From the NCBI GenBank assembly GCA_024803745.1, contig JANJXV010000043.1, forward strand, positions 5,043,518 through 5,107,517: a DNA stretch of 64,000 bases, given 5' to 3'. The DNA is from Megascapheus bottae (taxonomy: Eukaryota; Chordata; Mammalia; Rodentia; Geomyidae). This document shows, in pieces, positions 1 to 10,070 of the stretch; the stretch's first letter is position 1; the number at the start of each line of letters is the position of its first letter. Both the position numbers and the translations under genes were made by a program. Below the pieces are notes generated by a model, which saw only the letters and a list, made by a program, of their open reading frames with translations, made no database searches and was not told where the DNA came from.

Positions 1-2800
1 AGCAGAGCTCACAACACTACTCCTCAAGCTCTTCAACGAAATTGAAAATGAAGGTTCCTTACCAAACTCATTCTATGAAGCCACTATATCCCTCATCCCC
101 AAACCAGACAGAGATCCATCATAGAAAGAGAACTATAGACCTATGTCTTTGATGAACATCGATGCAAAACTTCTCAACAAAATACTGGCCAACCGTCTAC
201 ATCAACTCATCAAAATAATTATACACTATGATCAAACTGGGTTTACCACAGCGAGGCAAAGCTGGTTCAACATAGCAAATCAATTAATATAATTCAACAC
301 ATCAACAGGAGCAAGGACAAATATCCCATGATTGTCTCAATAGTTGCGGTAAAGGCATTTGACAAGATCCAACAACCCTATATGTTAAAAGCTCTGGAGA
401 AATTAGGAATCCATGGAACATTCCTGAATGTAATAAAGGCTGTGTATGAGAAACCTACTGGTAGTATTACACTTAATGGTGAAAATCTAAAGCCATTCCC
501 TCTAAAATCAGGAAAGAGACAAGGATGCCCACTATCTCCACTACTCTTTAACATAGTACTAGAATTCCAAGCCAGTGCAATGAGGAAAGAAGCAAGCATA
601 AAGGGGATCCAAGTAGGGAAAGAGGAAATAAAACTATCCCTCTTTGCAGATGACATGATTCTGTATTTAAAGAATCCTATAGACTCTATTCCCAAGCTCC
701 TTGTGCTGATTTAAAACTTTGGAAGAGTAGCAGGCTATAAAATCAATCCTCAAAAATCAACTGCCTTCCTTTACGCCTACAGTGAGTGGAATGAGGCAAT
801 AATCAGGAAAGAAACTCCTTTCACAATAGCCTCAAAGAAAATAAAGTACCTAGGAATAAGCTTAACTAAGAATATAAAGGACCTTTTTGACGAAAACTTT
901 AAAACCCTAAAAAAGGAAATTAAAGCAGAACGAAGGAAATGGAAAAACCTCCCATGCTCCTGGATTGGAATAATCAACATTGTGAAAATGACAATCTTGC
1001 CAAGAGCTATCTACAAATTCAACGCCATTCCCAATAATATCCCAATGTCATTCTTCAAAGAAATAGAAGAGGCAGTCCAAAATTTCATATGGAATAATAA
1101 AAGACCCCGTATAGCAAAAACACTTCTTAGCAAAAAGAACAGCGTTGGAAGAATTTCAATTCCAAACTTAAGACTCTATTACAGTGCTATAATTCTCAAA
1201 ACAGATTGGTACTGGCAAAGGAACAGGACTGAAGACCAATGGAATAGAACTGAGGACCCAGATATTAAACCACAGACCTATGGCCACCTAATCTTTGACA
1301 AGGGAGCCAAAAAATAGAATGGAAGAAAGACAGCCTCTTCAACAAGTTGTGCTGGCAGAACTGGTTAAGCACCTGCAGAAAACTAAAGTTGGCTTCTTCT
1401 TTGTCACCTTGCACTAGAATTAACTCCAAATAGATCAAAGACCTGGAGGTAAAAGCTGACACACTGAAAACTCTACAGGAAGGAATAGGAGATACACTAG
1501 GCCTCCTTGGCACAGGTCGAAACATTCTCAGTAAGGACCAAGAATCACAGCAAATCAGAGAAAGGCTGGATAAGTGGGACTGCATTAAACTGCAGAGCTT
1601 TTGTATGGCAAAAGACATAGCTAGTAAACTAATCAGGAAGCCTACAGAGTGGGAGAAGAGCTTCACCAACCAAACAACAGACAAAGGCCTCATATCTAAA
1701 ATATATCAACAACTCAAAAAATTGAATCACTCCAAAACTAACCTCCAAAGTAACAACCATCCCATTAAAAATGGGCCAAAGACTTAAAGAGAGTCTTCTC
1801 TGAAGAAGAAACAAAAATGGCCTATAGACACGTGAAGAAATGCTCAACATCTCTGGTCATAAAAGAAATGCAAATCAAAACAACTCTAAGATTCCACCTC
1901 ACTCCAGTTAGAATGGCCAGGATCAGGAAAACGAATGACAACAGATGCTGGAGGGGATGTGGCCAGGAGGGATCACTACTACACTGTTGGTGGGAGGGCA
2001 AACTCGTTCAACCACTATGGAAAGCAGTGTGGCAGTGCCTCACAAGGCTAAACATAGAACTCCCCTATGACCCAGCAATTCCACTACTTGGCATTTACCC
2101 AACCATCCAGAAACAAGGACATAATAAACCCACTAGCACAACAATGTTCATTGCAGCACTGTTCACCATAGCAAAGATATGGAACCAACCTAGATGTCCC
2201 TCAGTTGATGAGTGGATCAACAAGTTGTGGTATTTGTACACAATGGAATTCTATGCTTCTGTCAGAAAGAATGACATCGCCCCATTTGTTAGGAAATGGA
2301 AAGACTTAGAAAAAATCATATTAATTGAAGTAAGCCAGACTCAAGTGAACTTAGGTTCAATGGTTACCTTCATTCCTCATAATCAGTAGAAACCTTGGGC
2401 TCTACTAGCAGAGATCTGCAATAGAGCAAATCTTGATACATCAGGCCATATAATGTGAAGCTAACTGAAAGGACCTCCAGGATATTGAAACAAAAGCCAT
2501 ATAATGAATGATTGTTGTCTTTAATGTACTATGTTGTCTCTCATCTCCTTTGCTGTCCCTTGGTTATCTCATATTGTTATAGTATCTCATTTTGTTATCG
2601 GATATATTGAATTTATTTGTATTTGGATATTTGAAATTTGATAGGGAAGGGGGGAAAAAGAAGAGGGGTGGGGGGTGTGATGGGGAGGGAAATGGGTACC
2701 AAGATATGTGAAAGGGTATCAATGTATGTGAATTAATGCACCTTCTATCTGGCAAATATCATGTATCCCTTTTGCTAATTACAGTAAAAAACAAAAAAAA
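1..2800 (+). mobile_element. LINE-1, 3' portion (ORF2 C-terminal half plus 3' UTR), cut by window edge
   Basis: The element enters the window inside the reverse transcriptase domain of ORF2 and runs to an A-rich tail. The RT active-site motif FADD is intact near 646-657. Reading continues in pieces (328-714, 982-1317, 1605-1787, 1817-2389) that together span the RT, the C-terminal region and the ORF2 end. In-frame stops (for example TAG near 123 and TAA near 712) and frameshifts show it is dead. The 3' UTR has a G-rich polypurine tract at about 2642-2692, as in the sibling copies. It is the same family as the copies at 9.7-16.9, 27.9-31.7 and 55.1-60.8 kb. The 5' end lies outside the window. 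Confidence 0.95.
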
Positions 2801-2830
2801 TGATGCTTAAAAAATAAGAGTAAAAATTTA

Positions 2831-2930
2831 GTTAGGCCCCTGTGTTTCACACCTGTAATTGTAGCTACTCGGGAGGCTGAGATCTTAAGATCATTATCTG
2901 AAGCCAGGCTAGACATCTCTCAGTGTAAAT
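2831..2930 (+). mobile_element. Truncated SINE (B1-like left half)
   Basis: It carries the diagnostic series 'cacctgtaat', 'tagctactcgggaggctga' and 'gatcttaagatca' of the B1-like left monomer seen throughout the window. The ID-like right half is missing and older LINE-1 sequence follows directly. Confidence 0.75.
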
Positions 2931-2944
2931 CAAGATACCATGAA

Positions 2945-4030
2945 AATATTACAGGAAGAGGTAGGGAAAGCACTAGGGTTCCTAGGCACAGGTCAAACTT
3001 GTTAAGAAAAGATCCAGTATGACAATAAACCAAAGATTGCATCAAACTGAAGAGTTTCTGCATGGTCAACATGGCTAACAAGATATATAAAAAGCACACA
3101 GAATAGGAGATTTTTACCAGCTATGCTTCAGACAAGAAGGGTCTCATATCTAACATTTTCCTAGTGCTCAAAAAATTAAACCCTCAAAAAAATCTTCAAA
3201 TAAACAACTACCCATTTAATAAGGAGGTAAAAAATAAAAAAGAGGCTCGGAGTTTGACCTAGTGGTAAAGTGCTTGCCTAACATGTACAAAGATGCAGAT
3301 TTGATTCTCAGTGCCACATACATGGAAAAAGCCAGAAGTGGTGCTGTGGCTCAAGTGGTAGAGATCTAGCTTTGAGAAAGCCCAAAGACAGTGCTCAGGC
3401 CCTGAGGGCAAAGGCCAGGACTGGCAAAAAATAAAGAATTAAAGAGAGACTTCTCAGAAGAAGTAAGAATGGTCAATAGACACATGAAGAAATGTTCAAC
3501 ATCTCTTGCCATAAAAGAAATGCAAATAAAGACAACATTGAGATTCCACCTCACCCTAGTTAGATGGTTATTATCTAGAAATTACAATAACAGATTCTGG
3601 TGGGAATGTATCCAAAATGAAACTCTGCTACACAGTTGGTGGGGATGTAAACTTGTTCAACCACTCTAGACAACAGTATGGAGATTCCTCAAAATAATAT
3701 GACCCAGCAGTCCTACTCCTGGTCATCTATCCAACTGGCCACATACAAATCCACCCTAAGGCTACCAGGGCAACCATAGTGGTTCCAACACTGTTTGCCT
3801 TAGCCAAGATATGGAATCAACCCAGATGCCCTTCAATGGAGAAATGGATCAAGAAAATATGGTGCTTATATATACACAGTGGCATTCTATGCTTCCATCA
3901 GAAAGAATGACTTTGTGCCATTCATAATAAAATGGAAAGGCTTGTAACAAATTATATTAAGTGAAGTAAGCCAGATCCAATGAAACATGGGTTGCATGGT
4001 TTCCACCATTTTTAATCATTAGAATGTGCC
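2945..4030 (+). mobile_element. Older LINE-1 3' fragment, split by a SINE
   Basis: Sequence on both sides of the SINE at 3243-3435 aligns with the 3' end of ORF2 of the younger elements (for example the 'cacatgaagaaatg' and 'ggatcaagaaaatatgg' regions). It is much more diverged and has lost the reading frame except for a stub at 3469-3669. It represents an older LINE-1 subfamily. The left boundary is approximate. Confidence 0.8.
3243..3435 (+). mobile_element. ID-like dimeric SINE
   Basis: This is a tRNA-derived SINE with the 'gtttgacctagtggtaaagtgcttgcc' type head (A box region), a 'gatttgattct' B-box-like segment, and a second ID half 'ggtgctgtggctcaagtgg'. It ends in an A-rich tail. It sits inside the older LINE-1 and is therefore younger than it. 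Confidence 0.85.
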
Positions 4031-4654
4031 TGTAAGTCTACAAGTAAACACACTGGATGATAAAAGACAAAGACACATTTGAACATGATAAATTTACAGG
4101 ACTATACACATTCACACAGTGATACCAAAGAAGGATATTCTTAGGAGAGGATCTCAAAGGCTCAATAGCTCTGTGCATACGGTCATATAAAATGATATTT
4201 ATAGACATGAACTCCAAGAAATGGAGGCGAAAGAAGTTTTTTTGTCTTTGTTTTCTATCTGTTGCTATTTTGGTTTTCTGTGCCTTTGCCTTGCTTATAA
4301 GTTTATCTGTTTCCAAAGGGTAAGCAGGAAGCACTAAAATGGTAGGACAAAAGATGAACTAATTCAGGAGTGATACTCACTACACACTATGCTGAAAATG
4401 AACTCTACAACTTGTGGAAGGTGGGGAGGAAAATGCTGGTAGAAAGCAAGGGAAGAGGTTACGTTGTCCAAAGAGAAAGGTGCTCATTACCTGACTTACC
4501 TAACTGTAACCTCTCCATACATGACCTTTACAATAACAATTTTTTAAATATGAATGACATGGTCAGCGACGGAAGATGTTTGTTGTTGTTGTTTTCTGAG
4601 TCTCAATGTGGGCTTGCTGCTTTCTCCAGAAGGAAGACTCTGATCCCACTGAGA
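4031..4654. other. Spacer with no recognised feature
   Basis: I see no gene, repeat family or RNA here. Reading frames that cross it (such as the plus-strand frame running into 4759) are the antisense of the receptor pseudogene that follows or chance frames. Confidence 0.5.
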
Positions 4655-5576
4655 TTAGAATTTCCTCAGCAGTCTCCCTATGGCCCGTTTGATGTCCCTG
4701 TTCCTGAGGCTGTAAATGAAGGGGTTCGGCATGGGCGTGACCACTGTGTACATTGCTGAGGGCACTGCAATATTCCTGGGAGAATGTGACACAGCATATC
4801 CAATGTAGACTACAATTCCTGTCCCAAAGAATAAGCAGACCACAGACAGGTGAGAGCCACAGGTGGAGAAGGCTTTGTACTTCCCTCCTGATGTTGGAAT
4901 TCTCAGTAGTAAAGTAGTAATTTTATAATAAGAGAAAAGAGTCCCTAAGGTGGGAAAGAAACCAAATAATGTACCTATAAAATATTTAATGATGTTATCT
5001 GTGAAGCTGTGAACACAGGCAAGATTCAGGACTTGGGAAGGGTCACAGAAGAAATTCGGGATTTCCACCTCTCTGAAAGTGGTGATCTGTAATGCCATCA
5101 ACACATGAAGTCGAGATTCCAAGATGCTGGCTACAAATGATATCAGAACCAAGGAGACACAGAGATGAGGGTTCTTGATGAGAGGGTAATTCAGGGGGTG
5201 ACAGATGGCCACAAAGCGGTCATAGGCCATCAAAGTAAGAAGCAAAACTTCCATACTGCCAAAAATGAGAAAAACAGATATCTGGGTGAGGCAGCCCACA
5301 TAGGAGATGGTTCTGCTGTGACTCTGAATGCCCACCAACATCTAGGGGACCGTGGTAGAGGTGAAGCCAATGTCAACACAAGACAAGATGGAGAGGAAGA
5401 AGTACATGGGGGTGTGGAGGTGGAGGTCAGAGGTGACAGCCAGGATGATGAGCAGATTTCCAAGCACAGTGATCAGGTACATGGACAGGAAGAGCCCAAA
5501 AGAGCATAGGTTGTAGCTCAAGGTCATCTGAGAGTCCCAGGAGATAAAATTCTGAGATGTGTGTTAGATTACACAG
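4655..5576 (-). pseudogene. Odorant receptor pseudogene, OR7-like
   Basis: This is a single-exon class II odorant receptor reading from about 5576 down to a TAA at 4655-4657. Hallmarks are the GN of TM1, [25 protein letters not shown] at the end of TM3, [13 protein letters not shown] in TM6 and NPFIYSLRN in TM7. The family resemblance is to OR7. There are three defects. No in-frame ATG lies before the N-glycosylation site NLT. One extra base sits in the A run at 5498-5501, shifting frame just before TM1. A TAG stands at 5342-5344 where paralogs have lysine (IPK). The usual PMLNPF reads PMPNPF. It is in the opposite orientation to the main array and belongs to a different subfamily. The receptor and pseudogene calls are secure; the exact subfamily is not. 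Confidence 0.93.
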
Positions 5577-5908
5577 CCCTATATTTATTGGACACCTTTG
5601 ATGTAAAAAAGAGAGCAATAACTACTGAAGAACTCAGAATTCAGCAATAATTTTGAATTCAAGTGTTTTAGTTGAAGACTGTTTTGAGTCCATCAATAAA
5701 AGTTACAGTTGTCATCTACCCAGTCATCCTGGATTTCTTCTTTCTCATACACCCCTTTTATAAATGCATTTTAGATACTCAACTACGTTAGAACATTACA
5801 GGAAGTGCTTTCTTATCACAGAAAATAATAGCATATTCTTGTAAGATTATTACAAGATATTCCACAGTGGTCTTCTTTCTTTGTGAGATCCATTCTCATA
5901 CATTCTAT
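5577..5908. other. Spacer upstream of the receptor pseudogene
   Basis: This AT-rich DNA would be the 5' side of the pseudogene. No exon, promoter motif or repeat could be recognised. Confidence 0.4.
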
Positions 5909-5920
5909 AAAGAAACATTC

Positions 5921-6153
5921 TTGCTGGACATGGTGGCTCACACCTGTAATCCTAGCTACTCAGGAGGCTGAGATCTTAGAATCATGGTTCAAAGCCAGCC
6001 AGGGTGCTAAAGTCCATGAGACTCTTATCTCCAATTAACCAACAGAAAACCAGAAGTGGCACTGTGGCTCAGGGGTAGGGCTGTAGCCTTAAGCTGAAGA
6101 GCTCAGAGACAGTGCCCAGGCCCAGAGTTCAAGTCTCCCAACCAACAAAAAGA
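5921..6153 (+). mobile_element. B1/ID dimeric SINE with target-site duplication
   Basis: Complete dimer: B1-like left half ('ggctcacacctgtaatccta', 'aggaggctgagat'), linker 'agactcttatctccaatta', then an ID-like right half ending 'cccagagttcaag'. It is flanked by the 12-bp direct repeat AAAGAAACATTC at 5909-5920 and 6154-6165, the signature of LINE-driven insertion. Confidence 0.92.
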
Positions 6154-6382
6154 AAGAAACATTCCTACAAACTTTATTTTATCATAAAGAAATACTAAAG
6201 TCATGAATCGTGAAATTTCTAGAGATGTGCTACTTAAAACACTTTATAAAATATACAGAACTGAATTATCACACATTAATTTCATACAAACAAATCTGTT
6301 CTAGAAAATAATGTACAGGACCTGTTATCTCCCAGGAAATTTCTTCCTCATTCTTTCATTTACTAATTTCCATCTTGATATT

Positions 6383-6395
6383 CTGTGTGTGTATG

Positions 6396-6440
<45 letters not shown>

Positions 6441-6480
6441 GAGAGAGAGAGAGAAACAGAGAGACAGAGACAGCGACAGT
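6383..6480. repeat. (TG)n followed by (GA)n-rich simple repeat
   Basis: A TG dinucleotide run with a few GC/TA interruptions is followed by A-rich and GA/GACA repeats. The translated minus-strand frame of TH residues over it is an artefact of the repeat. Confidence 0.95.
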
Positions 6481-6838
6481 GAGTCCTAGAATTTGAATCT
6501 TTCCTTCCTGCCCAAAGTAGTGCTCTTCCACTTGAGCCACAGCTCTACCTTTTTTGGGAGTTCAATATCTGTTGTTTAATTGAGAAATGAAAACAATGTT
6601 TTTCCATAAACATTCAGGTCTTCATTCCTTTGTAGACAGATATAATCGACATTGCTTTAGATTGGCTCTAAAGAGAGCCAAACTGATGCACAGCTCTACT
6701 TTTGACTTTCAAGTGACTAAATGGAGATAAGAGCCTCTGGGGTTCTGCTACCTGGGTTGTCTTTGAACTTGAATCCTCAGAACCTCTCTCAGCTTCTTCA
6801 GTAGCTAGGATTGCAGGGGTAAGCCACCAGCACTGGGA
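6481..6838 (-). mobile_element. Diverged B1/ID SINE(s), minus strand, in two pieces
   Basis: The right-half signature (reverse of the ID part, 'cacttgagccacagctctac') lies at about 6520-6550. Left-half signature sequence ('ggagataagag', 'tagctaggattgcagggg') lies at about 6688-6838. The pieces could be one interrupted element or two; the 130 bp between them is unrecognised. Confidence 0.65.
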
Positions 6839-7284
6839 ATAAAGTATACATTTTTAACTCTTTGCATTTTTCTGAACATGACTAAATCAATACCTGATGT
6901 TATATCTACTTTTCCCTGAACCAATTTCAGGAATTTAGGAGTATGTTGATATGAGCAATGGTGGTTGACATTTAGTCCTTCCTGTTCTGCCATCGATCGA
7001 ACCTTACACTTCCTGTACTGATTTCAAGCCATGACTCCTGCTTTGCTATTTTGTGACCAATTAGGAATCTCCCAAAGAAGAAATCAGCATCCTCTTCTTG
7101 GATGTCAGAGAGAAGTGAGACAGATGCTCTGGTTTCCACTGTGTGCCTATCAAAGTCTTTAACAAATCCCACTTTCCAAAATTTGATATTCTGTGTCAAT
7201 AGACAAACAGAAACATGGCTTCACAGTTTTCTTTTTTTTTAACCTTACCTTCTACCATAGCTTCTTAAAGAGTAGTGTGTGCAA
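6839..7284. other. Spacer with no recognised feature
   Basis: The two minus-strand open frames here (62 and 75 codons) have no recognisable domains and look like chance. Nothing else is seen. Confidence 0.4.
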
Positions 7285-7523
7285 GCTGGGCACAGTGGCT
7301 CCCACCTGTGATCCTAGCTACTGAGAAGGTTGAGATCTGAGGATCACAGTTCAAAGGCAGCCTAGGCTTGAAAGTCCCTGAGACTCTTAGCTCCAATTAG
7401 CCACTAAAAATAAACCAGAAGTGACGCTGTGGCTTAAGGGCAGTAGCCTTGTGCTGAAGAGCTCAGGGACAGCACCCAGGCCCAGAGTTCAAGCCTCATG
7501 ACCGACAAAATGAAAAAAGAAAG
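7285..7523 (+). mobile_element. B1/ID dimeric SINE
   Basis: Full-length copy with left half ('gctgggcacagtggctc'), the linker 'agactcttagctccaatta', the ID-like half 'gacgctgtggctta', and the A-rich end after 'gaccgacaaaa'. Confidence 0.92.
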
Positions 7524-8710
7524 AATAGGGTGTTCAGTCATATTGTATTAGGAAACATTTTCAACTACAGGAAAAACAAAACCCAGTAGAAAGCTTTGAA
7601 GTCAGATATCTCTAACCTTCAGCAGAACAAATGTCCTAAGTAAGTTCTCATTACTGCTATTCCTCATCCTCCTCCAGTTGCATATTGCAACTGCTGGCTT
7701 ATCCTTGTTATGTAGAAATAGTTGTTCTGCTCTCTAGTTAAGGACACAAGACATAGAACTGTGTTTTTCTATAGGAATGAAACCTCTGGATCACCAGGAA
7801 AGTTATACAAAGCATGCTTGCATATTTACTGTGATATCACTCTCTACTTACTGGGTTGAACTGCTTCTCTGTTGGGTCATGGTCATGAAGTACAGATCAG
7901 AAGATCCCTGAGTACCTGAAGTATAATAAAATCTCAGCCCCACTCCTCACAATCAATCTTACGTAGGTTGACACAGGAGAAATTTCAGCTGTAGAATAAT
8001 ATAACATTGGAGATATTTATGGAGATGTCAGAGGACAGGCTGATAATCGGCTTTCCTTTGATCTTAGATGCTTAATTCCCAGAGCTCACAATTAAACAGA
8101 TTGTTTCTAGGCACACAAATCTCTATGGACTCACTAAAGTGGAAAGAATGTCCAAAAGAATAGATTTGAGGCTCTTCCTCTGATAAGAAAAGTTTATGTG
8201 TTCTATATATAGATGAGGGGATGAAAAGTATGGTTCAGAATGGAAGATGCAGGAATGCAGTGGGGTATTGTAAGGCCTTAGAACAGCTCCCAGATATTTT
8301 AACCAAAGAAATACCTAGAAAACAAGACTCTTGAATGGGAGGCTGGTAGAAGAGGCTGAAATGAATGGGAAGAGGGAGCGATGAGAGAATATAGGCATAA
8401 TACTGAAGGTCCATATGTGAAAAAAATCAAGTGTGGTTCTTCATGTGTCTGATGGGAGAAGGAGTAAGAGGAAAGGGAGAGTGACGGGAGATCTGACTTG
8501 TCTTAACATGCAATGTACATCTACAGGGACATGTTAAGCTTAAACCTCCATCTATCAAATGTGAAATAAGCAATTACTAAAAACAGAATGTAACTTAATC
8601 ATATTGTTAAATTATGTATTATTTAACTCTCACCAGTTACTTCTGTCAAATGCAAATTTTATATAAAAATGTGTCAGTGAATTGTGTCATTCCTCTTCAA
8701 TATTGTAATT
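7524..8710. other. Intergenic DNA with no recognised feature
   Basis: AT-rich unique-looking sequence. I recognise no exon, repeat or RNA gene. Purine-rich segments near 8330-8500 do not match the SINE or LINE families of the window. Confidence 0.45.
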
Positions 8711-9544
8711 ATGATTTCTAGCCAGAGCAATAAGGCAAGAAGCAAACATAAAGAGGACCCAAATAGGGAAAAAGGAAGTGAAACTTTACTTCTTTGCAGT
8801 TGACATGATTCTGAGTTTAAAGAACCCTATGGACTCCACTCCCAAGTTACTTGAGCTGATTCAAAACTTGGGTAAAGCAGCAGGGTATAAAATTAACCCT
8901 CAAAATGTCAGTGGCTAGTCCAGGAGTCTGGCCTAGTGGTAGAGTGCTTCCACAAAGACGCAGGCTCAGTTCCTGGAAACCACATACATAGAAAAAGGCA
9001 GAAGTGGTGCTGTGGCTCAAGTGGTAGAGTGCTTGCTTTGAGGAAAGCCCAAGGACAGTGCTCAAGCCGAGTTCATACCCCACAACTGGCAAAAAATAAT
9101 CAATGATTTTCCTGAATACCAACAATGAGAACAGCAAGGCAGAAATCAGGAAAGCAACTCCTTTTGCAATAGCCTCAAAAAAATAAGAATTAACTTAGCC
9201 AAAGAAGTAAAGGACCTCTAAGATGAAAATTTTAAAAACCTGAAAAAGTAAATTAAAGCTGAATTAAGGAAGTGGAAAACCCCCGCATGCGCCTGGATTG
9301 GAAGAACTAACATAGTGAAAATAGCAATCCTGCCAAGGGCAATCTACAAATTCAATGCAATGCCCATCAATATCCCAATGTCATTCTTTAATGACATAGA
9401 ATAAGCAATCCAAAAATTCATGTGGAATAATAAAAGACCCCAAATAGCAAAAGCAATCCTTAGCAGAAAGAACAAAGTGGGAGGAATATCAATACCAAGC
9501 TTCAGAGTCTATTACAGAGCTATAGCAATAAAATAACAGCTTGG
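8711..9544 (+). mobile_element. Old LINE-1, upstream half of an interrupted element
   Basis: This matches ORF2 of the younger elements from the RT region ('gcaataaggcaagaagcaa') onward, with many substitutions and frame loss; the RT FADD codons read 'tttgcagttgac' (FAVD), a broken motif. It is interrupted by an ID-like SINE at 8918-9096. It stops at 'aacagcttgg' (9535-9544) and resumes with the same ten bases at 17024-17033, on the other side of the nested SINE and LINE-1. It is the oldest layer of a three-level nest. Confidence 0.88.
8918..9096 (+). mobile_element. ID-like dimeric SINE
   Basis: It shows 'gtctggcctagtggtagagtg' at the head, a degenerate B box, a second half 'ggtgctgtggctcaagtggt', and an A-rich tail 'aactggcaaaaaa'. 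It is inserted inside the old LINE-1. Confidence 0.87.
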
Positions 9545-9656
9545 AGCTGGGCACTGGAGGCTCATAGCTCTAATCTAGCTACTCAGGAGGCTGAGATCTG
9601 AGGACTGCAATTCAAAGCCAGCCTGGGCATGGAAGTCTTAAGTCCATGAGACTCTT
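9545..9656 (+). mobile_element. B1/ID SINE, left part, split by a full-length LINE-1
   Basis: This left half of a dimeric SINE continues at 16882-17023. Its own target duplication AACAGCTTGG lies at 9535-9544 and 17024-17033. The final 14 bases TCCATGAGACTCTT (9643-9656) are repeated at 16882-16895 and are the target duplication of the LINE-1 inserted into it. Confidence 0.93.
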
Positions 9657-10070
9657 TTTTTTAAATTTTTTTATTGTAATTAGTAAAAGGGTTACATGAT
9701 ATTTGCCAGATAGAAGGTGCATTAATTCACATACTTTGATACCCTTTCACATGTCTTGGACCCAATTCCCTCCCCCCCCTACACCCCGCACCCGTCTTTG
9801 TTTCCCCCCCTTCCCTATCAAATTTCAAATATCCAAATACGAATAAATTCAATATATGAGATAAAAAAATGAGATACTATACCAATATGAGATAACCAAG
9901 GGACAGCAAAGGAGATGAGAGACAACATAGTACATTAAGGACAACAATCATTCATTATATGGCTTTTGTTTCAATATCTTAGAGGTACTCTCAATTAGCT
10001 TCACATTATATTGCCTTATGTATCAAGATTTTGCTCTATTGCAGATCTCTGCTAGTAGAGCCCAAGGATT

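Noticed and set aside
328..2389. Reverse transcriptase frames as retroviral pol
   Set aside because: The order of motifs, the preceding APE-type endonuclease in sibling copies, the poly-A tail and the target duplications identify LINE-1. No LTR, gag, protease or integrase sequence was seen anywhere in the window.
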